Assembly: GCF_001280085.1 (NCBI RefSeq)
Contig: NZ_LGED01000265.1
Span: 1 to 33,212 of the forward strand
Reading direction: 5' to 3'
From: Saccharothrix sp. NRRL B-16348
Lineage (GTDB): Bacteria; Actinomycetota; Actinomycetes; Mycobacteriales; Pseudonocardiaceae
DNA length: 33,212 nt
Shown: one piece after another, positions 15,319 to 22,577 of the stretch
Numbering within the stretch: the first letter of the stretch is position 1
Layout of the letters: each line of letters begins with the position of its first letter
Program-made: the position numbers and the translations under genes
The notes under the pieces: model-generated
Seen by the model: only the letters and a program-made list of their open reading frames with translations
Told to the model about the DNA's origin: nothing
Databases searched by the model: none

Positions 15319-16815
15319 ATGGCGGGACCAAAGGTCACCCTTGAATTTGCAGGCGACCACTCGGACCTCACGAGGGCCCTTCAATCGGTAACCAGTGAAT
15401 TGGGCAGTCTGTCTAAGCGGATTGACTCGGAAGCTTCTACGATTGTGGAAGCCAACGACGAGATCGGTAAGAGTGCCCGGAACATGCGCGACGTCGTAGG
15501 CAAGGCGTCAGGCGTGGCTGCGCTAGGTGTGGCGGGAATCGGTGGAGCAGCGGCCGGTAGCGCCCTGATCGCCGGTGGTGCCCTTGCGGGTCTGGGGTTG
15601 GCTGTCGGCGGTTTGGGCGTGTTGGTGGCGTCCAAGAACGAGGCGGTCAAGAAGTCGTTTTCGAGCTTGGCCGATCATGTCAAGGCCAAGGTCACCGAAA
15701 TGAGTGCACCCTTTGTTCCCGTTCTCCAGGGGATCGCGGAAAAGGCACGTTCTACTTTTGACCGGATTGCCCCTTCTTTGTCGAACATGTTCGCCAATGC
15801 TGCACCCTATGTCGACAAGCTCGCGACCGGCTTGCTCAAGCTGGTCGAGAATGTGATGCCCGGTTTGGAAAAGGGCGTGAAGGCAGCCGCGGGGCCCATT
15901 GATTCGATTTCCCGTGGGCTTGCCGGAACGGGTGAGGCGTTGGGCAAGTTCTTTGAGAACATCAGCGTCGGTGCCTCGGGTGGGGCGAGCGCGCTGGACA
16001 TGTTGTTCAGCGTCGTCAATTGGCTGATCCCAGCCATTGGCAGCCTGATCGGATTCCTGGCGCAATGGAGCGGCGTCATTGTTCCGCTCGCCATCGCGGT
16101 TGGTGGATTCGCGTTGCTGGTCAAGGGCATCACGGCGTCCATGGCTGCCTACAACGCGATCATGACCGTGGTCCGTGCGGCTACGGTTGTGTGGACCGGT
16201 GTTCAGTGGCTGCTGAATGCCGCACTCACGGCCAACCCGATCGGCCTGGTGATTCTCGCCATTGCGGCACTCGTCGCCGGGATCATCTGGGCGTGGAACA
16301 ACTGCGAGACGTTCCGCAATATCGTGATCGGCGTGTTCAACGCGGTCAAGAATGCGATCTCGACTGCCATTGATTGGATTGTCGGTCGGTTCAATTGGTT
16401 GGTCGGGGCTTTTCAGTCGGTGGCCGGGGCTGTGGGTCGAGTGTTCTCGGGCATCGGTGACGGCATCAAGAGTGCTTTCCGGTCGGCGTTCAACTTCGTC
16501 GCGGACATTTGGAACAACACGGTCGGGCGGCTGAGCTTCACGGTTCCGAGTTGGGTCCCCGGCATCGGTGGGAACAACTTCTCCGCTCCGAGGATCCCCA
16601 AGTTTCACACGGGCGGAATCGTGCCCGGCGCTCCGGGTAGTGAGCAGCTCGCATTGCTTCAGGCCGGGGAGCGTGTCACGTCACGTAACAAGGTCAATCA
16701 GGAAGAGGGCGGGGCGCTCATTCTCGGGAGCGATGGCAGCAAGTTGGGTGACGTGATGCTCGCTCTCATCGAGGAAGCGGCACGTAAGCAGGGTCGGAGG
16801 ATTCAGCGCGCATGA
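15319..16815 (+). CDS. Tape measure protein, 498 aa
   Basis: This protein sets tail length. The N-terminal third begins LEFAGDHSDLTRALQSV with coiled-coil residues, followed by hydrophobic Gly/Ala-rich segments at about 70-110, 230-275 and 300-330, then repeated amphipathic helices containing Trp (WIVGRFNWLVGAFQSV). A C-terminal FHTGGIVPGAPGSEQLALLQAGE motif is typical of phage tape measures. GGGAGG before ATG at 15319 supports that start; a TTG at 15313 is possible. At about 500 residues it predicts a short tail (roughly 75 nm at 1.5 angstrom per residue). Confidence 0.92.
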   Translation: MAGPKVTLEFAGDHSDLTRALQSVTSELGSLSKRIDSEASTIVEANDEIGKSARNMRDVVGKASGVAALGVAGIGGAAAGSALIAGGALAGLGLAVGGLGVLVASKNEAVKKSFSSLADHVKAKVTEMSAPFVPVLQGIAEKARSTFDRIAPSLSNMFANAAPYVDKLATGLLKLVENVMPGLEKGVKAAAGPIDSISRGLAGTGEALGKFFENISVGASGGASALDMLFSVVNWLIPAIGSLIGFLAQWSGVIVPLAIAVGGFALLVKGITASMAAYNAIMTVVRAATVVWTGVQWLLNAALTANPIGLVILAIAALVAGIIWAWNNCETFRNIVIGVFNAVKNAISTAIDWIVGRFNWLVGAFQSVAGAVGRVFSGIGDGIKSAFRSAFNFVADIWNNTVGRLSFTVPSWVPGIGGNNFSAPRIPKFHTGGIVPGAPGSEQLALLQAGERVTSRNKVNQEEGGALILGSDGSKLGDVMLALIEEAARKQGRRIQRA

Positions 16816-19535
16816 GCATTCGACACGATATCCGTACGCGGATGTTCCTCGGTGGGCAGTGGGAAGACGTTACCGACAAGGTCTATCAGCGCTCCGCTAT
16901 CGAGATCGAACGTGGTCGCAGCGATGAGGAATCCGTCACGAATCCGCAGACCTGCTCCCTGACCCTCGATAACCGCAGCGGCGACTTCTCGATGCGGAAT
17001 CCAATGGGTCAGTGGTATGGCAGCATCGGCCGCAACGTGCCCATGGAAGTCCGCAGCGTGATCGCGGAGGACACGTTCGATCGCACGGTCGCGAGTGGAT
17101 TCGGGACGTCCGATTCCGGACAGACCTACTCGGGTAACGGCTTCGGCGGGACCGTTCAGGCTTCCGATTTCAACGTCGCGTCCGGGCTGGGCACGCTGTC
17201 GGTTCCGACCACGAGTGCCTACCGCTACGTGGTGATGGATGATGTGTCGTTCCGCAATGTCGACGTGCAGACGGACGTCATCCTCCCGGTTGTCAACGTG
17301 CTCGGTGCGCAGCTCGAACCGGGCAACCTGATCCTGCGCTACCAGTCATTCACCGACTACTACATGGTCCGGCTGGTGGTGACTGCGGCCGAGGCGGTCA
17401 CGATCACCTTTCACCATGTCACCGGTGGGGAGCTGATTACCCCTGTGACGACGACGCTGACCCACACGGGTCAGACGTTGCGTGTCCGCGCTCAGGCCGA
17501 GGGGCAGACCCTCAGGGCGAAGGTGTGGAACGCAAGCGACGGTGAGCCTCTCGACTGGGACGTCACCGTTCACGACGACACGATCACCGAAGCGGGGGCT
17601 GTAGGCGTCCGCTGCGGTGTGGCTGCGGGCAATACCAACCCCCTCCCCATCGTGTTCTCGATCGACAACTTCACGGTGATGTCACCGAGGTTCGCGGGTG
17701 AGGTGAGCAACTTCCCCACGGACTCCGATGTCAGCAATGAGGATCGTTACTCGGCGATCGAGGCTGCGGGGATCCTGCGCCGCCTCGGGCAGGGCACGTC
17801 CCCGCTGCGGTCGACGCTAAGGCAGGGAATCCCTGACGTGGCCGGGACGAACCTCAAGGCGTACTGGCCGTGCGAGGACGGGAAGACAGCGACCAGTGTC
17901 GCCTCGGGCATCCCCGGTTACCCGGCCATGGTTGTCACCGGATCACCTGATTTCGGTGAATACGACGAATTCGACTCGACCGAACCCCTGCCTCTTGTCA
18001 GAGGGAGCACGTGGGTCGGAGATATTCCCGAGTACACCCTCAGCGGTGCGCTTGACGTCCGATTCATCGTGACAGTTCCCGACGCTGGGTGGGGCGAGAA
18101 TGTCCGCCTGATCGAGATCGAGACCATGGGATCCGCGCACCGTATCTCCCTTTCGTACAACAGTGCGGGCGACACTGCGACATTGACTGTCAATGGTCGT
18201 GACGGATCGACGCTCTACGACGTGACGGCCGTCGGATTCGCGATGAGTGGCGAGAAGATGTTCTGGTATCTGCGATTCTCGCAGAATGGCGCGAACATCG
18301 ATGCGGAGTGGGGCTACAGCGCTTACGACGCCCTCCCCGGTGTCAGCCTCGGCGTGACTACCACGATCAACAATCAGACAGTTGGAGCAGCCACTAGGGT
18401 CACCGTCAATCCGTTTCAGAGCGCGACGTTCGATGAGGCGACAATGGGCCACATCTGGGTGCGCAACAACGGGGGCCCCCTCGGTGTGACGATCACCGAC
18501 CTGTTTCAGGCTTACCGTGGCGAGCGTGCGCTCGATCGGATGATTCGACTCTGTGAGGCGAACGGGATTCCGCTCACGTATGTCGAGTCCGAGGCTGACG
18601 ACACCACGGAGATGGGAACGCAGCGGGTCGAAACGCTGCTCGAACAACTCCGCGAATGTGAATCCACGGACGGCGGGACATTGTTCGAGTCGCGCGGGGT
18701 TCTCGGGCTGACGTATCGCACGCGTAGGTCGCTCTATTCGCAAGCTGCGGCGTTGACTCTCGACGTCGCGAACAACGACCTTGCACACCCGTTCCGCCCT
18801 GTCGAGGACGACACCAACACGGTTAACGACGTCGAGGCCAAGAACATCAACGGGAGTAGCGCGCGCGAGGAACTGAGTACGGGCCGGATGAGCGTGCAGG
18901 ACTACCCGGACGGGGTCGGTCGGTATGACAGTCGTTTCGACCTGAACGTCTACCGGGACGTGGAATTGCGGGATCACGCGTCGTGGCGGTTGAGCAAGGG
19001 CACGGTAGACGAGGCGCGCTGGCCAGACGTGCGCGTTGACCTCGACAGTCCTCAGGGCGCGGCGCTGAAGAATGCGCTCCTCGACCTCGACATCGATGAC
19101 AAGGTCGTCATCGAGAACACCTCGGCTGTAGGCGTCTACGACCCGGTGTCTCAGCTTGCCCGTGGCACGTCGGAGAGCTTCGTCAATCACCGGGGCATGT
19201 TCAACGTGACCGCTGCCCCGGCATCACCGTACGAAATCGCGGTGCTCGATTCGAGTGAGTACGTGCTCGACTCGGGCAGCTCGACTATCAACGAGGATCT
19301 GACGACGACCGAAACCGACGTCACGGTCGTCACGACGTATGCACAGGATCTGTGGACGACGACTGAAGAGCCGTTCGACATCGTCATCGGTGGCGAAATC
19401 ATGACCGTCACGGCCGTCACGGGGTCCACATCACCTCAGGTTTACACGGTTACCCGTTCCGTCAACGGCGTCGTCAAGACGCACAGCAGCGGGGCTGAAG
19501 TTCACGTGCTCGATTCGTTCCGACTTGGCCTGTAA
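16812..19535 (+). CDS. Large tail-tip/minor tail protein, 907 aa
   Basis: The protein opens with a distal-tail-like beta domain (RTRMFLGGQWEDVTDKV, SLTLDNRSGDFSMRNP). Two LamG/concanavalin-like regions follow, at about 85-300 and 345-575 (KAYWPCEDG near 350 and SLSYNSAGDTATLTV). Then comes a tail-hub-like part (ALDRMIRLCEANGIPLTYV, LLEQLRECESTDGGTLFES) and a C-terminal Thr-rich stretch. It appears to combine distal tail and adhesin functions normally spread over several genes, which suits a minimal phage. It overlaps the tape measure stop by ATGA. The host-receptor binding role is inferred. Confidence 0.85.
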   Translation: MSIRHDIRTRMFLGGQWEDVTDKVYQRSAIEIERGRSDEESVTNPQTCSLTLDNRSGDFSMRNPMGQWYGSIGRNVPMEVRSVIAEDTFDRTVASGFGTSDSGQTYSGNGFGGTVQASDFNVASGLGTLSVPTTSAYRYVVMDDVSFRNVDVQTDVILPVVNVLGAQLEPGNLILRYQSFTDYYMVRLVVTAAEAVTITFHHVTGGELITPVTTTLTHTGQTLRVRAQAEGQTLRAKVWNASDGEPLDWDVTVHDDTITEAGAVGVRCGVAAGNTNPLPIVFSIDNFTVMSPRFAGEVSNFPTDSDVSNEDRYSAIEAAGILRRLGQGTSPLRSTLRQGIPDVAGTNLKAYWPCEDGKTATSVASGIPGYPAMVVTGSPDFGEYDEFDSTEPLPLVRGSTWVGDIPEYTLSGALDVRFIVTVPDAGWGENVRLIEIETMGSAHRISLSYNSAGDTATLTVNGRDGSTLYDVTAVGFAMSGEKMFWYLRFSQNGANIDAEWGYSAYDALPGVSLGVTTTINNQTVGAATRVTVNPFQSATFDEATMGHIWVRNNGGPLGVTITDLFQAYRGERALDRMIRLCEANGIPLTYVESEADDTTEMGTQRVETLLEQLRECESTDGGTLFESRGVLGLTYRTRRSLYSQAAALTLDVANNDLAHPFRPVEDDTNTVNDVEAKNINGSSAREELSTGRMSVQDYPDGVGRYDSRFDLNVYRDVELRDHASWRLSKGTVDEARWPDVRVDLDSPQGAALKNALLDLDIDDKVVIENTSAVGVYDPVSQLARGTSESFVNHRGMFNVTAAPASPYEIAVLDSSEYVLDSGSSTINEDLTTTETDVTVVTTYAQDLWTTTEEPFDIVIGGEIMTVTAVTGSTSPQVYTVTRSVNGVVKTHSSGAEVHVLDSFRLGL

Positions 19536-19546
19536 AGGAGCCCGTC

Positions 19547-19999
19547 ATGACGTTCACAGCAGGCCAAAAGGTCACTGCCGCTCAGCTCAACGCGCTCGAA
19601 ACAAAGTACGCGCAGGCGAACAAGACCACCAACCAGTCTATGACGACCACCATTGCCGACCTGGTGGGGTGCTCGATCACCATCACTACGTTCGTGGCAT
19701 CGGTCGTCGTGAAGATCACCGGGAGTATGGACATCGAGAACACCGGTATTGCCGACATCGGTATCTTCCAGGCGTGGGCACCCTCTACCCTCGGTGGTGC
19801 CAGCGCGGCCCTCACAGGCGACCTGAACGTTCAGCGAACGGGCCGTGATGGATCCTCCCGAGAATGGGTGCACACCCTCGGTGCGGCCGGTAGCTACACG
19901 ATCAAGCTGCGCGGGTACAAGATCGGTGCCGCGAACACCGTTCAGGTTCTCGCGACTCACTCCCGACTGATTGTCGAGGGTGCGGGGTTCACGGTCTAG
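19547..19999 (+). CDS. Small tail-fibre-like protein, 150 aa
   Basis: The N-terminus (FTAGQKVTAAQLNALETKYA) is the recurrent anchor of small actinophage tail proteins that begins with TAGQ and an AQLN helix. The rest is a beta-rich domain (CSITITTFVASVVVKITGSM, YTIKLRGYKIG) likely trimeric and exposed at the tail tip. AAAGGAG lies seven bases before ATG, one of the strongest sites in the operon. The TAG stop overlaps that of gntR within CTAG at 19996-19999. It closes the late operon. Confidence 0.75.
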   Translation: MTFTAGQKVTAAQLNALETKYAQANKTTNQSMTTTIADLVGCSITITTFVASVVVKITGSMDIENTGIADIGIFQAWAPSTLGGASAALTGDLNVQRTGRDGSSREWVHTLGAAGSYTIKLRGYKIGAANTVQVLATHSRLIVEGAGFTV

Positions 20000-20751
20000 T
20001 CAGCCGGAATGTGGTAGATCAGCTCGTAACGATCGCTTGCGAGCGTCATGTCGTTGACCTCGACCGCCCGACCCGCGTAGGCGACACGAGTCACCCTGAC
20101 CACGGGTACGCCTGACGACAGTTGCAAGATCGACGCTTCCTCGGGTGTCGGCATCCTCGCCGAGACGATCTCCTCAAAGTGCGTGAGCGTGTGCCCGTTC
20201 TCCTCAAGGCGCGCGTAGGCACCACCAGGGCCCGTGTTCACTTCCTCGATCGCCGTGCCACGCGTGATCGAGCGCGGAAGTCGTGACACAGCAAGCATTA
20301 CGGCCAACCCGTCTGCGCGCATGACGCGGTCTCGGACGGTGACTTCCTCGCCTGCGTCGAGCCCGAGAAGATCGGCCGTGCGTTCGTCGGCAGGCTCGAA
20401 CCTAATCTTGACCGTGGTCGAGGGCGTGAACCCTCCGGCGCTGGCATCTCCGAGGAACGCGCCTCGGTTGGCCGTGCGGGCATCGCGGGAGAGTCTCGAC
20501 CTTGACAGCCGCTGCACAGTGGCCCGAGGTCGGACGAACACGCCACGGCCGTGTTCCGCGATCAACGCGCCTTCCTGACGGAGCAGCGCGATGGCGTCGC
20601 GGATCGTCGGGCGACTCACGCCGTACTGATCGACCAGCGTTCGCTCCGACGGAATCGGCGCGCCGGGCGCGTACTCACCGGATTCGATCTTTGCGCGGAT
20701 GTCCGTGGCGACCTGGCGGTACGCGGGCACCCCACTCGTCTTGTCGATCAT
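19996..20751 (-). CDS. GntR-family (HutC/UTRA) transcriptional regulator, 251 aa
   Basis: The N-terminal GntR winged helix spans about 10-75 (AYRQVATDIRAKIESGEYAP, PSERTLVDQYGVSRPTIRDA, EGALIAEHGRGVFV). The C-terminal ligand-binding UTRA domain spans about 105-250 (EEVTVRDRVMRADGLAVMLA, VPVVRVTRVAYAGRAVEV, SDRYELIY). The start at 20751 has a purine-rich GGAGGGAGCGGAAGCG; a start at 20805 is unlikely because it crowds the operators. It is divergent from three small genes and convergent with the tail operon. KorSA of the pSAM2 element, also GntR, controls such an element's excision and replication, so this is the best immunity or maintenance repressor candidate. No Cro/CI-like repressor is present. 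Confidence 0.9.
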   Translation of the reverse strand: MIDKTSGVPAYRQVATDIRAKIESGEYAPGAPIPSERTLVDQYGVSRPTIRDAIALLRQEGALIAEHGRGVFVRPRATVQRLSRSRLSRDARTANRGAFLGDASAGGFTPSTTVKIRFEPADERTADLLGLDAGEEVTVRDRVMRADGLAVMLAVSRLPRSITRGTAIEEVNTGPGGAYARLEENGHTLTHFEEIVSARMPTPEEASILQLSSGVPVVRVTRVAYAGRAVEVNDMTLASDRYELIYHIPAD

Positions 20752-20813
20752 CGCTTCCGCTCCCTCCGCCCGGTTGATCGAGCCTACCGAGCATCGCTGC
20801 CTCATTCGAGCGA

Positions 20814-20829
20814 ACTGGTATTGACCAGT
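20814..20829. promoter_or_regulatory. GntR operator candidate 1
   Basis: ACTGGTATTGACCAGT is a perfect 6-bp inverted repeat with a 4-bp spacer. It lies 63 bases upstream of the gntR start, in the divergent region, where a repressor could control gntR itself. Confidence 0.65.
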
Positions 20830-20853
20830 CGTTCACATCACTGCCAGAGTATC

Positions 20854-20881
20854 GAACTGGTTAGGACGTGTTTACCAGTTC
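20854..20881. promoter_or_regulatory. GntR operator candidate 2
   Basis: GAACTGGT at 20854-20861 and ACCAGTTC at 20874-20881 form an 8-bp inverted repeat with a 12-bp spacer. It shares the ACTGGT/ACCAGT half-sites of operator 1, and the two centres are 46 bp apart. It lies directly before the 103-aa gene and would overlap its promoter. Confidence 0.65.
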
Positions 20882-20896
20882 TGGAGGTGATGGCCG

Positions 20897-21208
20897 GTGT
20901 TCGCGTATGTCGTAGCCGCGCTGCAATGGCTACCCGGCCCCCCATGGGGCGAGTGGCGGACGGTGTGGCGAACGTGGGACCCCACACGGGACGCGCCTAT
21001 TCCACCGCCTGATCATCGAATGCTCGCTGCGGTCAGCGGGGTGCGCATGTGGGGAGACCGCACGGCCGATCACGTCTACGTGGCTGGGGTGATGGCTACT
21101 CGGGCCGTACGCCTCGGGCCGGACGGTGACGTCCTCTGGAGCGCTCAGGACACCTTCCCGGACGTCCTCACGGCGCTTGAACTCCTCCCAGCCCCGGTGA
21201 CGCCATGA
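20897..21208 (+). CDS. Unknown small protein, 103 aa, first gene of GntR-divergent operon
   Basis: The product contains VAALQWLPGPPWGEWRTVWR then a soluble part with VSGVRMWGDRTADHVYVAG and DVLTALELLPAPV. No family recognised. GTG at 20897 follows GGAGGTGAT. The stop overlaps the next ATG (ATGA). Its promoter would lie next to operator 2, so it should be controlled by the GntR protein. Confidence 0.65.
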   Translation: MFAYVVAALQWLPGPPWGEWRTVWRTWDPTRDAPIPPPDHRMLAAVSGVRMWGDRTADHVYVAGVMATRAVRLGPDGDVLWSAQDTFPDVLTALELLPAPVTP

Positions 21209-21360
21209 CCGAGGCTCACGCACCCCGCGATCCGGACGTCATCACCGACGCTCAGGATCTGGCCGAGGCACTGGTCAAGGCGTTCGTAGACGGTGACGAC
21301 CAGACGCGTCAACACATCGTGGACACCTTGGGTGAGCGGTCCCGCAAGCGGTCGTCGTGA
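21205..21360 (+). CDS. Unknown small acidic protein, 51 aa
   Basis: An acidic protein with a helical stretch (ITDAQDLAEALVKAFVDG) and a basic C-terminus (GERSRKRSS). It overlaps neighbours at both ends (ATGA and GTGA), showing translational coupling. Function unknown; its size would suit a control peptide. Confidence 0.55.
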   Translation: MTEAHAPRDPDVITDAQDLAEALVKAFVDGDDQTRQHIVDTLGERSRKRSS

Positions 21361-21509
21361 TCCCCGCAGCGTGGTGGGTGACGGCGCTGCTGTGGCTGTG
21401 GGAGTTGATCAACTGCCGAGGGTTCGTTCAGTTCACCTGCGGGGCGATCATGATCTACAGCGTTGCCTACGCCGGGTGGCGGTGCTGGTTAGAGGACGAC
21501 GTCGACTGA
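21357..21509 (+). CDS. Small membrane protein, 50 aa
   Basis: A Trp-rich hydrophobic stretch from about residue 5 to 20 (AAWWVTALLWLWELI), another from about 25 to 40 (FTCGAIMIYSVAYAG), and the acidic end EDDVD suggest one or two membrane segments. GTG overlaps the previous stop. It could be a holin-like or spread-like (SpdB-type) protein; nothing proves either. It is the last phage gene before attR. Confidence 0.55.
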   Translation: MIPAAWWVTALLWLWELINCRGFVQFTCGAIMIYSVAYAGWRCWLEDDVD

Positions 21510-21550
21510 CCTGCGCGTATCGGCCTGACCAGGGGCTTTGTATCAGTGTG

Positions 21551-22465
21551 TTAGATTCGGGGCCCCGTCTTGCCCGCGCCCGCGGTGCCGGTCACCGCCG
21601 AGACCACCACCGGCGGTTCGGCGGACAGCAACCCGTCCAGCTCGGCCAGCTCCGCCTCCCGGCCGACGAACCCGCGCACGTCCAGCGGCAACTGGGCGGG
21701 CACGTCCCGGCCCACCGCGACCTCGGGCCGCGGCGCGGGCAGGTCGTCGGCGAGGATGCGGCGGTGCAGCTCGCGCAGCTCCGGCCCCGGTTCGAGGCCG
21801 AGTTCGGACACCAGCGCGTGCCGCGCCCGGCGGTACGCCTCCAGCGCCTCCGACCGGCGTCCGGCCCGGTGCAGCGTGGTCATCAGCAGCCCGTGCAGCC
21901 GTTCCCGCCACGGGTGTTCGCGCACCAGGTCGGCGAGTTCGCCGATGACCGCCTCGTGCAGGCCGCAGGCGAGTTCCGCCTCGTACAGCGACTCGACGGC
22001 GGCGAGGCGGTGTTCGGCGAGGCGGCGTGCCCAGTCGGCGAGCACCGGCACCTCGACGTCCGCGAACGGCGCGCCGCGCCACGACGTCAGCGCGGCGCGC
22101 AGCGATTCGATCGCGCGCTGCGGCTCGCACCCCGAGGCCGCCACGCCCGCTTTGACCAGCGTTTCGAACCGCTCCGCGTCGACCTCGTCCGGCCGCGTCC
22201 GCAGCTGGTAGCCGGTGGGGCAGAACGACAGCCGGTCCGGCGTGTCCAGCACGCCGCGCAGCCGGTGCACGTGCAGTTGCAGCTTCTGCGCCGCACGCGG
22301 GTCCGGCCGGTCGCCCCACAGCGCGTCGGTCAGCACGTCCACCGGCACCGGCTGGTTGGCCCGCTCCAGCAGCACGCCGAGCAGGGTCCGCTGCAGCCGA
22401 CCGGACAGCACCTCCACCCGGTCGCCGCGTCGGACCTCCACCGGTCCCAACACCCGAAACTCCAT
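21551..22465 (-). CDS. SARP-family transcriptional activator, N-terminal part truncated by the prophage, 304 aa
   Basis: The N-terminal winged helix (MEFRVLGPVEV, LLERANQPVPVDVLTDALWG, LQLHVHRLRGVL) spans about 1-95. The BTAD domain spans about 96-240 (ALTSWRGAPFADV, GLLMTTLHRAGRRSEALEAY, ELGLEPGPELRELHRRIL). The start of an NB-ARC domain with GFVGREAELAEL and Walker A GTAGAGKT ends at residue 300. Four phage-encoded residues and a TAA then close it. Small SARPs such as ActII-ORF4 and DnrI work with only the first two domains, so the fragment may be an active activator of antibiotic-type genes. A 112-bp gap separates it from the permease. The start has no strong ribosome site. Confidence 0.92.
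   Translation of the reverse strand: MEFRVLGPVEVRRGDRVEVLSGRLQRTLLGVLLERANQPVPVDVLTDALWGDRPDPRAAQKLQLHVHRLRGVLDTPDRLSFCPTGYQLRTRPDEVDAERFETLVKAGVAASGCEPQRAIESLRAALTSWRGAPFADVEVPVLADWARRLAEHRLAAVESLYEAELACGLHEAVIGELADLVREHPWRERLHGLLMTTLHRAGRRSEALEAYRRARHALVSELGLEPGPELRELHRRILADDLPAPRPEVAVGRDVPAQLPLDVRGFVGREAELAELDGLLSAEPPVVVSAVTGTAGAGKTGPRI
21565..21575. repeat. attR core (copy 2 of the 11-bp attachment identity)
   Basis: The same CCGTCTTGCCC as at 3205-3215. On its right the SARP reading frame ends in GTAGAGKT. On its left is phage DNA with the arm CAGTGTGT at 21544-21551. Position and frame match attL exactly, so excision restores the host frame without loss or gain of bases. Confidence 0.88.
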
Positions 22466-22577
22466 GAGCCCCCGCCCCCAGCCCCGCCACGTGCTCGCCG
22501 CATCGTGACATCGCGGCTCGACCGCGCCTGTCAGGCGTTCACCGGACAGGAGGTCACGCGGCGGCTCGGGGAACAGC

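Larger units (their letters stand above)
3205..21575. mobile_element. Integrated siphovirus-like prophage, about 18.36 kb
   Basis: The element has a serine integrase at one end, HK97-type head and tail genes, both terminase subunits, and flanking 11-bp direct identities that split one host gene. From core to core the excised circle would be 18,360 bp, very small for a tailed phage. All expected virion functions are visible. No endolysin, holin, DNA polymerase, primase or helicase is. Base composition is lower in GC than the flanking host genes and codon use is less extreme. Tailed phages of roughly 14-18 kb infecting Rhodococcus, Arthrobacter and Microbacterium are known, so the size is compatible with a complete phage, but the missing lysis module leaves release unexplained. 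Confidence 0.93.

Noticed and set aside
15523..16608. Long minus-strand frame opposite the tape measure gene
   Set aside because: It is antisense to a well-supported gene, with no ribosome site and no recognisable domain.
21357..21509. The 50-aa membrane protein as a holin
   Set aside because: Size and hydrophobicity would allow it, but there is no endolysin nearby and no holin motif, so I name it only as a membrane protein.
21526..21546. A second copy of the integrase terminator and of the TTGTATCAG motif near attR
   Set aside because: Only one arm (10 bases) of the terminator is present and the TTGTATCAG match is short; chance cannot be excluded.
21543..22511. A 322-codon Arg/Ala-rich minus-strand frame overlapping the SARP N-terminal part
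   Set aside because: Composition is that of an out-of-frame shadow; the SARP frame carries recognisable winged-helix and BTAD sequence.
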